Shown: piece after piece, positions 16,295-23,301 of the stretch
Position numbering within the stretch: the first letter of the stretch is position 1
Layout: each line of letters begins with the position of its first letter
Assembly: GCF_014196295.1 (NCBI RefSeq)
Contig: NZ_JACIDK010000001.1
Location: forward strand, 290,785 to 354,784
Reading direction: 5' to 3'
Length of the DNA stretch: 64,000 nucleotides
DNA from: Phenylobacterium haematophilum
GTDB taxonomy: Bacteria; Pseudomonadota; Alphaproteobacteria; Caulobacterales; Caulobacteraceae
Notes under the pieces: model-generated
Databases searched by the model: none
Told to the model about the DNA's origin: nothing
What the model saw: the letters and a program-made list of their open reading frames with translations, nothing else
Position numbers and translations under genes: made by a program

Positions 16295-16310
16295 TTAACC
16301 ATACCATAAG
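16295..16310 (+). promoter_or_regulatory. Near-consensus CtrA box upstream of fliX
   Basis: TTAA-N7-ATAAG, one base from the CtrA half-site pair TTAA-N7-TTAAC. It lies 45 bases before fliX, in the divergent flgI/fliX region. In Caulobacter fliX belongs to the early, CtrA-dependent class of flagellar genes. The call rests on motif and context. Confidence 0.5.
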
Positions 16311-16354
16311 CTTGCCCCGAGAGATTTGGGGCGAACCATGGTAGAGGGCCTTTC

Positions 16355-16786
16355 ATGAAGGTCAGCGGAACAAGCGGCGTTGGATCCGCCGCCGGACCGG
16401 GCAAGGCTAAGCCCGCCGGCGGAGGAGGTTTCCAGATCGCCCAACCCCCGGCGGCGGCTGGCGCAGCGCAGGTCGCCCGCGCCGGCGGGGTGGGCGGCGT
16501 GATGAGCGTCGATGCGATCCTGGCCCTGCAGGACATCGGCGGACCGCTGGAACGCCGCCGCCGCGCGGTCGGCCGCGCCGGCAAGATCCTCGACGTTCTC
16601 GAAGACGTGAAGATCGCGCTCCTTTCCGGCGACGTCTCGATGGACGATCTAGAGCGCCTGAAACGGGCGGTCGCCGAGGAGCGTCAGGGCTGCGACGACG
16701 AACGCCTGGAAGGTGTATTGAACGAGATTGAAACCCGTGCTGCCGTGGAGCTAGCAAAACTCGAACGCGCGAATCGTGCGGCGTAA
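16355..16786 (+). CDS. fliX: Flagellar assembly regulator FliX (143 aa)
   Basis: Regulator that couples early flagellar assembly to activation of sigma54-dependent genes through FlbD. After a Gly/Ala/Pro-rich N-terminal third comes the conserved core GGVMSVDAILALQDIGGPLE, RRRRAVGRAGKILDVLEDVK and a helical C-terminus (GVLNEIETRAAVELAKLE). Length matches Caulobacter FliX. GAGGG precedes the ATG. It is transcribed away from flgI, as in Caulobacter. Confidence 0.93.
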   Translation: MKVSGTSGVGSAAGPGKAKPAGGGGFQIAQPPAAAGAAQVARAGGVGGVMSVDAILALQDIGGPLERRRRAVGRAGKILDVLEDVKIALLSGDVSMDDLERLKRAVAEERQGCDDERLEGVLNEIETRAAVELAKLERANRAA

Positions 16787-16809
16787 TCGCCTACGGCGAG
16801 CAAGGTTCG

Positions 16810-16837
16810 TTGAAAGCGGATTTCTATTTGGTATAAG
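16810..16837 (+). promoter_or_regulatory. Candidate sigma70-type promoter for dksA
   Basis: TTGAAA (16810-16815) and TATAAG (16832-16837) are separated by 16 bases, about 50 bases before the dksA start. This is the closest match to a vegetative promoter seen in the region. No transcript data are available. Confidence 0.5.
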
Positions 16838-16885
16838 CAGCCCGCGTTTCGTCGGGTTGATGTACCGAGGGGGCTTGAGGCGTCT

Positions 16886-17314
16886 ATGAGCACGGCCACG
16901 ATGTTGGCGGAAAAGCCTGAATATCGTCCTTCCGAGGACGAGGAATTCATGAATGAGCGGCAGCTCGAGTATTTCAAACAGAAGCTGCTGAACTGGAAAG
17001 AGGACATCCTGCGGGAGTCCCGGGAAACTCTGGCTCACCTCCAGGCTGAGACAGAGAACCATCCTGATCTGGCGGATCGGGCGACGTCGGAAACCGACCG
17101 AGCCCTGGAGCTCCGCACCCGCGATCGCCAGCGCAAGCTGATCTCCAAGATCGACGAAGCGCTGCGGCGTATCGAGGACGGGTCGTACGGCTACTGCGAG
17201 GACACCGGCGAGCCGATCGGGGTCGCCCGCCTCGAAGCCCGTCCGATCGCGACGCTGAGCCTCGAGGCCCAGGAGCGGCACGAGCGCCGCGAACGGGTCC
17301 ACCGGGACGACTAG
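16886..17314 (+). CDS. dksA: DksA-family RNA polymerase-binding factor (142 aa)
   Basis: Binds the RNA polymerase secondary channel and works with ppGpp. The long coiled coil (about residues 23-95, with DLADRATSETDRALELRTRD at the tip, including the conserved Asp residues) is intact. The zinc finger is degenerate: the four Cys positions read C104, T107, S125 and A128, so no Cys4 zinc site can form; the fold signature GVARLEARPIATLS remains. Cys-poor DksA proteins are known in other proteobacteria. GAGG precedes the ATG. A strong terminator follows, so it is monocistronic. Confidence 0.93.
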   Translation: MSTATMLAEKPEYRPSEDEEFMNERQLEYFKQKLLNWKEDILRESRETLAHLQAETENHPDLADRATSETDRALELRTRDRQRKLISKIDEALRRIEDGSYGYCEDTGEPIGVARLEARPIATLSLEAQERHERRERVHRDD

Positions 17315-17319
17315 ATTTC

Positions 17320-17351
17320 AAGGGCGGTCTTTCGGGGCCGCCCTTTTTCTT
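17320..17351 (+). terminator. Rho-independent terminator of dksA
   Basis: AAGGGCGG and CCGCCCTT form an 8-bp stem around a UUUCGG-type loop, followed directly by TTTCTTT. It begins 6 bases after the dksA stop codon. Confidence 0.9.
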
Positions 17352-17433
17352 TGCTGGCCGGTGATGGTTTCGCGGCGGCGAATTTGACCGCGCGCACGTC
17401 CCGGCTCTAGTCCAGCTCGATGACGGACGTTAC

Positions 17434-19107
17434 ATGACAGGCATGTCCACGCGCCTCGTCATCGCCGCCATTCAAGCCAACCCGACCGTGGGCGCGATCG
17501 CCCATAACGAGGCGCTGGCCCGTGAACGCCTGGCGCAGGCCAAGGCCGCCGGCGCCGACGTCGCGGTCTTCTCCGAGCTGTTCATCAACGGCTATCCGCC
17601 TGAGGACCTGGCGCTGAAGCCGGCGTTCTGGGCCGCCGGCAAGGCTGCGGTGGAGCGCCTGGCCCTCGACACCAAGGACGGCCCCGCCGCCCTGGTCGGA
17701 GTCATCTGGCCCAACGCCAAGGCGGGCGGGCGACCGCACAACGCCCTGGCTTTTCTCGCCGAGGGCGAGATCAAGGGTCTGGCGATCAAGGGCGACCTGC
17801 CCAACTACGGGGTCTTCGACGAAAAGCGCGTGTTCGAGGCCGGGGCCTCCGCCAGCGTCTTCGAATGGAAGGGCGTCAAGCTCGGCGCGCCGATCTGCGA
17901 GGACATCTGGTCCGACGCGATCTGCGCCGATCTGAAGGCCAAGGGCGCCGAGATCCTGCTGGTGCCGAACGGCTCGCCGTTCCGCCGCACCGCCGACCAC
18001 GAGCGGATGGGCGTGGCCAAGGCGCGCGTCGCCGAGACCGGCATGCCGATGCTCTACGTCAACGAGGTCGGCGGCCAGGACGAGCTGGTCTTCGACGGCG
18101 GCTCCTTCGCGCTCTCGGCCCAGGGCGAGGTGGTCATGCGCCTGCCGATGTTCGAGGAAGCCTTCGCCCTGACCATCTGGGAAAAGGGCGCCGACGGATG
18201 GGCCTGCGTCGAGGCGCCGATGGCCGACTGGGTTTCGGGGCCTGAGGAGGTCTACCGCGCCATGGTCCTGGGCCTGCGCGACTATGTGAATAAGTCGGGT
18301 TTCCCGGGCGTGCTGCTGGGCCTCTCCGGCGGCGTCGACTCGGCGATCAGCGCAGTGGTCGCGGCCGATGCGCTCGGCCCGGATCGGGTCCGCTGCTTCA
18401 TGCTGCCCTCGCGCTACACCAGCCAGGACAGCCTCGACGACGCCGAGGACTGCGCCAAGCGGCTGGGCGTGCGGCTGGACGAGATCTCCATCGTTCCCGC
18501 CATCGACGCCTTCGCCCAGATGCTGACCCCGCACTTCGAGGGCAAGGCCCCGGATCTGACCGAAGAGAACATCCAGGCCCGCGCCCGCGGCCTGTCGCTG
18601 ATGGCGCTCTCCAACAAGCTCGGCCTGATGCTGATGACGACAGGCAACAAGTCGGAGATGGCGGTCGGCTACGCCACGCTCTATGGCGACATGTGCGGCG
18701 GCTACAACGTCCTCAAGGACATTTACAAGACCGAGGTCTATGCCGTCTGCGACTGGCGCAACGCCAACGATCCGTACGGCGTCGCCGCTGATCCGATACC
18801 CGAGCGCATCCTGACCAAGGCGCCGTCGGCCGAGCTGCGGCCCGACCAGAAGGACCAGGACAGCCTGCCGGAATACGCTGAACTCGACGCCATCCTGCAC
18901 GGGCTGGTCGAGGAGGAGGCGACCCTCGACGAGATCGTCGCCCGTGGCCATGCGCCCGAGACCGTCGAGCGCATCCAGCGGCTCCTCTACAACTCCGAAT
19001 ACAAGCGCCGCCAGGCTGCCCCGGGCGTGAAGGTCGGCGCCCGCGCCTTTGGCCGGGACCGCCGCTATCCGATCGTCAACGGCTTCCGGGACGTGGTCAG
19101 CAAGTGA
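17434..19107 (+). CDS. nadE: Glutamine-dependent NAD(+) synthetase (557 aa)
   Basis: Last step of NAD synthesis: amidation of deamido-NAD using glutamine. The N-terminal nitrilase-fold glutaminase has the Glu-Lys-Cys triad at E48 (FSELFING), K119 (AIKGDLPNY) and C155 (APICEDIW). The C-terminal synthetase has the ATP pyrophosphatase P-loop SGGVDS at 298-303 and TTGNKSEMAVGYATLYGDMC. Length 557 is normal. Start at ATG 17434 or at the ATG three codons on; neither has a strong ribosome binding site. The GNAT gene overlaps its stop. Confidence 0.96.
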   Translation: MTGMSTRLVIAAIQANPTVGAIAHNEALARERLAQAKAAGADVAVFSELFINGYPPEDLALKPAFWAAGKAAVERLALDTKDGPAALVGVIWPNAKAGGRPHNALAFLAEGEIKGLAIKGDLPNYGVFDEKRVFEAGASASVFEWKGVKLGAPICEDIWSDAICADLKAKGAEILLVPNGSPFRRTADHERMGVAKARVAETGMPMLYVNEVGGQDELVFDGGSFALSAQGEVVMRLPMFEEAFALTIWEKGADGWACVEAPMADWVSGPEEVYRAMVLGLRDYVNKSGFPGVLLGLSGGVDSAISAVVAADALGPDRVRCFMLPSRYTSQDSLDDAEDCAKRLGVRLDEISIVPAIDAFAQMLTPHFEGKAPDLTEENIQARARGLSLMALSNKLGLMLMTTGNKSEMAVGYATLYGDMCGGYNVLKDIYKTEVYAVCDWRNANDPYGVAADPIPERILTKAPSAELRPDQKDQDSLPEYAELDAILHGLVEEEATLDEIVARGHAPETVERIQRLLYNSEYKRRQAAPGVKVGARAFGRDRRYPIVNGFRDVVSK

Positions 19108-19625
19108 TCGCACCCGTCATCGAGACCGAGCGGCTGATCCTGCGGCCGCACGCCAAGAGCGATCTCGACGACTGCGCCGCGCTGTGGCGCGATCCTGACG
19201 TCATCCGCCACATCGGCGGCCGCGCCTTCACGCGGGAGGAGTCCTGGGCGCGGCTGCTGCGATATGTCGGGCACTGGCGCGAGATGGGCTTCGGCTTCTG
19301 GGCGATCTGCGAGAAGCCGTCAGGCCGATTCGTCGGCGAACTGGGCCTGGCCGACTTCATGCGCGACTTCCAGCCCGGGTTCGGCGACACGCCGGAAATG
19401 GGCTGGGTGCTGAGCCCCTTGGTGCACGGCAAAGGCTACGCCAGCGAGGCGATCGCCGCGGCCCTGGCCTGGGCCGACGCCAATCTGGCCGGCGGGCGGA
19501 CGGTCTGCATGATCAGCCCGCAGAACGAGCCCTCGCTGCGCGCCGCGGCCAAGGCCGGCTTCCGGGAGTACGCCCGCGCCGACTATCACGGCGAAGTGGT
19601 GCTGCTGGAGCGCTTTCGGCCTTAG
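19104..19625 (+). CDS. GNAT-family N-acetyltransferase, RimJ/RimL-like (173 aa)
   Basis: Acetyl-CoA-dependent acetyltransferase. It starts IETERLILRPHAKSDLDDCA, the usual opening of the RimJ/RimL branch; the acetyl-CoA loop region is VLSPLVHGKGYASEAIAAAL and the late motif NEPSLRAAAKAGF closes the fold. It acts on a protein N-terminus, amino acid or small amine; the substrate is not predictable. Its GTG start overlaps the nadE stop (GTGA), indicating coupling. Its end overlaps the convergent LOG gene by 4 bases. Confidence 0.88.
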   Translation: MIAPVIETERLILRPHAKSDLDDCAALWRDPDVIRHIGGRAFTREESWARLLRYVGHWREMGFGFWAICEKPSGRFVGELGLADFMRDFQPGFGDTPEMGWVLSPLVHGKGYASEAIAAALAWADANLAGGRTVCMISPQNEPSLRAAAKAGFREYARADYHGEVVLLERFRP

Positions 19626-20224
19626 GTCAGTTGGGCGACGTCGGCCGCGGCGTCGGGGCCGGCGGGCACGCCGCGGCGCAGGGCCGGGATGATCTCATCG
19701 ATCGTGTCGACCGCGACCCAGCTCTCCATGAAGCTGGGCGGCGTCAGGTGCTGGTCGACCGTGTGCTGGAACAGGTGGAACAGGGGCTCCCAGAAACCGT
19801 CGGGATTGTAGAACACCACAGGTTTGCCGTGCAGGTCCAGGCGCCGCCAGGACAGCAGTTCGACCACCTCTTCCAGGGTGCCGATGCCGCCAGGCAGCAC
19901 GACGAAGCCGTCCGAACGCTCGAACATCATCATCTTGCGCTCGTGCATCGACTCGACGGTCACCGTCTCGACGACGTCCAGCCGGCGCTCGCGCTCCTTC
20001 AGGAAGGCCGGGATGACGCCCAGAACCTTGCCGCCGGCCTCGTGCGCGGCGATGGCGCAGGCGCCCATCAAGCCGACCCCGCCGCCGCCATAGATCATCG
20101 TCAGCTCCGCGGCGGCCAAGCCGCGGCCGAGCTCGGCCGCGCTGGCCAGAAGGGCCGGATCGGCGGCATCCGAAGAGCCGCAGAAGACGCAAACGGAGTC
20201 GAGGCGGTCGGGCGCGTCGCCCAT
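19622..20224 (-). CDS. LOG-family protein (nucleotide 5'-monophosphate phosphoribohydrolase type, 200 aa)
   Basis: Rossmann-fold protein of the TIGR00730/LOG family, which releases bases from nucleoside 5'-monophosphates (cytokinin-activating in plants, nucleotide housekeeping in bacteria). It opens SVCVFCGSS, has IYGGGGVGLMG and the diagnostic motif LPGGIGTLEEVVELLSW (about residues 108-124). Length is normal. AGGAG lies 9 bases before the ATG. It stands alone, divergent from the lipoprotein gene. Confidence 0.9.
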   Translation of the reverse strand: MGDAPDRLDSVCVFCGSSDAADPALLASAAELGRGLAAAELTMIYGGGGVGLMGACAIAAHEAGGKVLGVIPAFLKERERRLDVVETVTVESMHERKMMMFERSDGFVVLPGGIGTLEEVVELLSWRRLDLHGKPVVFYNPDGFWEPLFHLFQHTVDQHLTPPSFMESWVAVDTIDEIIPALRRGVPAGPDAAADVAQLT

Positions 20225-20314
20225 TTGATGAAGCTCCTGGAGAATCGACGCGGCGCGCTTGCGAAGGCGTCGGGAAAGACCGATTAGCTAGGCCGAGAGC
20301 CAAGGAGTTTCAAG

Positions 20315-21106
20315 CTGACCCGACGCCGCGCCGCCTTCTGCTTGCCGCTGTTGACGGCGATCGCTCTTGGGCTCGCCGCCTGCGGCCAGGAGCCGGCGCC
20401 CCGCGCGCCGACCGCTGCCAAGAGCGCGCCGATGCAGGCCGACGCCGGCTACCTGACGCCGCCGGTGGTGAGCCAGGTGCGGCTCGACGGCGAAAGCCTG
20501 CAGATCAGCGGCGCGGCGCCTGCGTCATCACGCGTGCGGCTGGCGACGCCGGAGGGCAAGGCGCTGTTCGCCGATGCTGATTCCAAAGGTTTTTGGGGGC
20601 TGACGACGCCGCGCGGGACCCAGCCGCAGATTTACGGCCTGTCGGCGACCACCGGCGGCCGCACGGTGCAGAGCGAGGGCTACCTGTTGCTGACGCCCGA
20701 TGGCGAGGCCGCCCTTTTGCGGGCCGGAGCCGGTGCATTGCGCGTCGGGCGGGCGGGCCGGAACGATATGGATGCGGTCGATTTCGACCGCGAGGGCGGG
20801 GCGGTGGTCTCTGGCCGCGCCCCGGCTGGCGCGGCGCTCAGCGTCCATGTCGACGGCCGCAAGCTGGCCGAGGGGCGCGCCGACGCCCGCGGCCGCTACG
20901 TCCTCTCGCTGACCCAGGCGCTGCCCGCGGGACGCCGCCAGATCGACGTCTTCGGCGACGCAACCGAAAATCCTGTCGAGATCGATGCGACGCCGGCGGC
21001 GGCCCTGTCCAGCGGACCGTTCCGCGCGGCCGCGACGCCCGCCGGCTTGCGCATCGACTGGATGACGCCGGGCGGCGGCGTTCAGTCGACGATCCTTCTA
21101 AAGTGA
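20315..21106 (+). CDS. Putative lipoprotein that appears to start with CTG (263 aa)
   Basis: Secreted lipoprotein with unknown function. From the CTG at 20315 the N-terminus reads TRRRAAFCLPLLTAIALGLA then ACGQEP: a basic n-region, hydrophobic core and LAAC lipobox, a complete type II signal. AAGGAG lies 8 bases upstream of that CTG. No ATG, GTG or TTG lies between the in-frame stop at 20285 and the TTG at 20342, which would cut off the basic n-region. The mature part is beta-rich with two repeated strand-rich segments (VSQVRLDGESLQISGAAPAS; AVVSGRAPAGAALSVHVDGR), perhaps Ig-like. It lies 7 bp before the ABC exporter gene. Confidence 0.72.
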   Translation: MTRRRAAFCLPLLTAIALGLAACGQEPAPRAPTAAKSAPMQADAGYLTPPVVSQVRLDGESLQISGAAPASSRVRLATPEGKALFADADSKGFWGLTTPRGTQPQIYGLSATTGGRTVQSEGYLLLTPDGEAALLRAGAGALRVGRAGRNDMDAVDFDREGGAVVSGRAPAGAALSVHVDGRKLAEGRADARGRYVLSLTQALPAGRRQIDVFGDATENPVEIDATPAAALSSGPFRAAATPAGLRIDWMTPGGGVQSTILLK

Positions 21107-21113
21107 GCTGTTC

Positions 21114-22949
21114 ATGACCCCGGCCATGGCTGCGCGCCGCCAGCCTGACGCGATTGCTCCAGCATCTGTGAAATTCGACTTCTGGCGTTCGATGGGCGAC
21201 CTGGCTGCGCTGGTGATGCGCTCCGGCGCGCCGGGGCTGCGCTGGCGCGTGGCTGCGTCCCTGGCCCTGGTGTTCGCGGGCAAGGCGGCCGGTGTCGCCG
21301 CTCCCGTGGCGCTCGGCGACGCGATCAATCGCCTTGCGCCCGGCGCGGGGCAGGCGGCGCAGCTCGGCTTCGACTTTCTGTTGCTGGCCCTGGCCTTCGC
21401 GGGGCTGCGGCTCGTCGCGGCGTGCGCGCCGAATCTGCGCGACATGATCTTCACGGTGGTCGCCCAGACGACGATGGCGAAAGCGGCGACCGAGACGTTC
21501 GCCCACACCCTGGCGCTTGGGCTCGACTATCATCAGGGCAAGCAGACCGGGACGCTCGCCCGCGTCATCGACCGCGGCGCGCGCTCCACCGACTTCCTGA
21601 TGCGCAGCGTGGTCTTCAATCTGGGGCCGACCGCGATCGAGCTGGTGCTGGCCATGGCGGTCATGGCCATGCGGCTCGACTGGCGCTTCGCGGCCACGGC
21701 CTTCGTCACCATCGTTCTCTATGCGACCCTGACCTTCAAGATCACCGACTGGCGTCTCAGCCACCGGCGCGAGCTGAACGAGGCCGACAGCCGCAGCGCC
21801 GGTCTCTCGGTGGACGCCCTGCTGAACTATGAGACGGTCAAGACCTTCGGGTCGGAGGAGCGCACCGTCGACCGCTACGAAGCGGCCATGGCAGACTATG
21901 TCCGCGCCGGCGTCCGCGCCAACGCCTCGCTGGCCATGCTCAACGCCGTCCAGGCCCTGGTGCTGAACCTGGGCCTGGCGCTGATGACGGTCATGGCTGG
22001 ATACGAGGTGATGAACGGCCGCATGCGGATCGGCGACGTCACCATGGCGATCCTGCTGCTGATCGGCATCTACGGCCCGCTCAACATGCTGGGCTTCAAC
22101 TATCGCGAAATTCGCCAGGCCTTCATCGACATGGAGCAGATGGTCCAACTGCGCGCGGTGAAGCCCGACATCGTCGACGCTCCGGACGCCCGCCCGTTGC
22201 CGCCGGCCAGCGGCCGAGGGGCCGACATCGCGTTCGAGGACGTCGAGTTCCGTCACGACGCCCGATCGACCGGCCTGATCGATGTCAGCTTCCATGCCCC
22301 GCCGGGCGCGACGGTGGCGTTGGTCGGCCCGTCCGGGGCCGGCAAGACCACGGCCATCCGCTTGGCCCTGCGCCTGATCGATCCGCAGAGCGGCCGGATC
22401 ACCCTGGACGGGGTCGACCTGCGCCAGGTCCAGCAGAGCTCCCTGCGGCAGGCGATCGCCCTGGTGCCGCAGGACGTAGCGCTGTTCAACGACACCATGG
22501 CCGCCAACATCGCCTTTGCCCGGCCAGGGGCGAGCCAGGCCGAAATCCGCGCGGCGGCCGATGCGGCCGAACTCGGCGGATTCATCGACAGCCTGCCGAA
22601 CGGGCTCGCCACCCTGGTCGGGGAGCGCGGCCTCAAGCTCTCGGGCGGCGAGCGCCAGCGCGTCGGCATCGCCCGCGCCCTGCTGGCCGATCCGCGCCTG
22701 CTGATCCTCGACGAGGCGACGAGCGCCCTGGACGGCCCGACCGAGGCCGCCATCCAGGAGACGCTGCGCAAAGTCCGCGCCGGCCGCACGACCCTGGTCA
22801 TCGCCCACCGCTTGTCGACCATCGTCGACGCCGACCTCATCCTGGTCCTGCGCCGCGGTCGCATCGTCGAGCGCGGCCGCCATGCCGAACTGCTCGAAAA
22901 GGGCGGCGAGTATGCGGCCCTTTGGCGTCGTCAGACCCGCGAGGCGTGA
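21114..22949 (+). CDS. ABC exporter of the Atm1/HMT1 type (611 aa)
   Basis: Half-transporter: N-terminal six-helix domain (about residues 40-330) fused to an ATPase. The membrane part has LNYETVKTFGSEERTVDRYE and QAFIDMEQM, typical of the Atm1/ABCB7 family, which exports glutathione-linked sulfur species or metal complexes. The ATPase has Walker A GPSGAGKTT, signature LSGGERQRVG and Walker B LLILDEATSALD, and H-loop AHRLST. Works as a homodimer in the inner membrane. Probably co-transcribed with the upstream lipoprotein gene. Substrate not determinable. Confidence 0.92.
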   Translation: MTPAMAARRQPDAIAPASVKFDFWRSMGDLAALVMRSGAPGLRWRVAASLALVFAGKAAGVAAPVALGDAINRLAPGAGQAAQLGFDFLLLALAFAGLRLVAACAPNLRDMIFTVVAQTTMAKAATETFAHTLALGLDYHQGKQTGTLARVIDRGARSTDFLMRSVVFNLGPTAIELVLAMAVMAMRLDWRFAATAFVTIVLYATLTFKITDWRLSHRRELNEADSRSAGLSVDALLNYETVKTFGSEERTVDRYEAAMADYVRAGVRANASLAMLNAVQALVLNLGLALMTVMAGYEVMNGRMRIGDVTMAILLLIGIYGPLNMLGFNYREIRQAFIDMEQMVQLRAVKPDIVDAPDARPLPPASGRGADIAFEDVEFRHDARSTGLIDVSFHAPPGATVALVGPSGAGKTTAIRLALRLIDPQSGRITLDGVDLRQVQQSSLRQAIALVPQDVALFNDTMAANIAFARPGASQAEIRAAADAAELGGFIDSLPNGLATLVGERGLKLSGGERQRVGIARALLADPRLLILDEATSALDGPTEAAIQETLRKVRAGRTTLVIAHRLSTIVDADLILVLRRGRIVERGRHAELLEKGGEYAALWRRQTREA

Positions 22950-23006
22950 CGGGCCCACTAGACTGGGTCTAGGGTCCGCCTCCCGAGGTCCTCAAGGCGC
23001 GCGCCG

Positions 23007-23297
23007 ATGTTCAATTCCAATCCCTGGCTGAAGCTATCGATGGACGCCTTCTGGCTCGGGGCCGAGTCCAGCCAGGTGGTGGCGCTGCGGATGATGAAGC
23101 TGGCCGGGGGCGGGGCAGGGGCTGCCGCGGAGGCCCAGCGCATGGTCGCCGAGAAGGTGTCGGCGGCGATGGCCGCCCAGACCGAGATCGCGCTCGGCGC
23201 CATGAGCGGCGCGCCGCACGCCGGGGCGGCCAAGGCCATGGCGCTCTATCGCCGCAGGGTGCGCGCCAACCGTCGCCGGCTGACGCGCGAGGTCTGA
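23007..23297 (+). CDS. Small conserved alphaproteobacterial helical protein, phasin-like (96 aa)
   Basis: A 96-residue protein: NPWLKLSMDAFWLGAESSQV, then a Gly/Ala linker and a second helix (QRMVAEKVSAAMAAQTEIAL), ending in a basic tail (YRRRVRANRRRLTREV). Similar short proteins are widespread in Methylobacterium and relatives, where they are often misleadingly labelled antifreeze proteins; the pattern recalls phasins. No signal peptide. It lies downstream of the ABC exporter and faces the RND operon, 4 bp between stops. Confidence 0.65.
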   Translation: MFNSNPWLKLSMDAFWLGAESSQVVALRMMKLAGGGAGAAAEAQRMVAEKVSAAMAAQTEIALGAMSGAPHAGAAKAMALYRRRVRANRRRLTREV

Positions 23298-23301
23298 GGA
23301 C

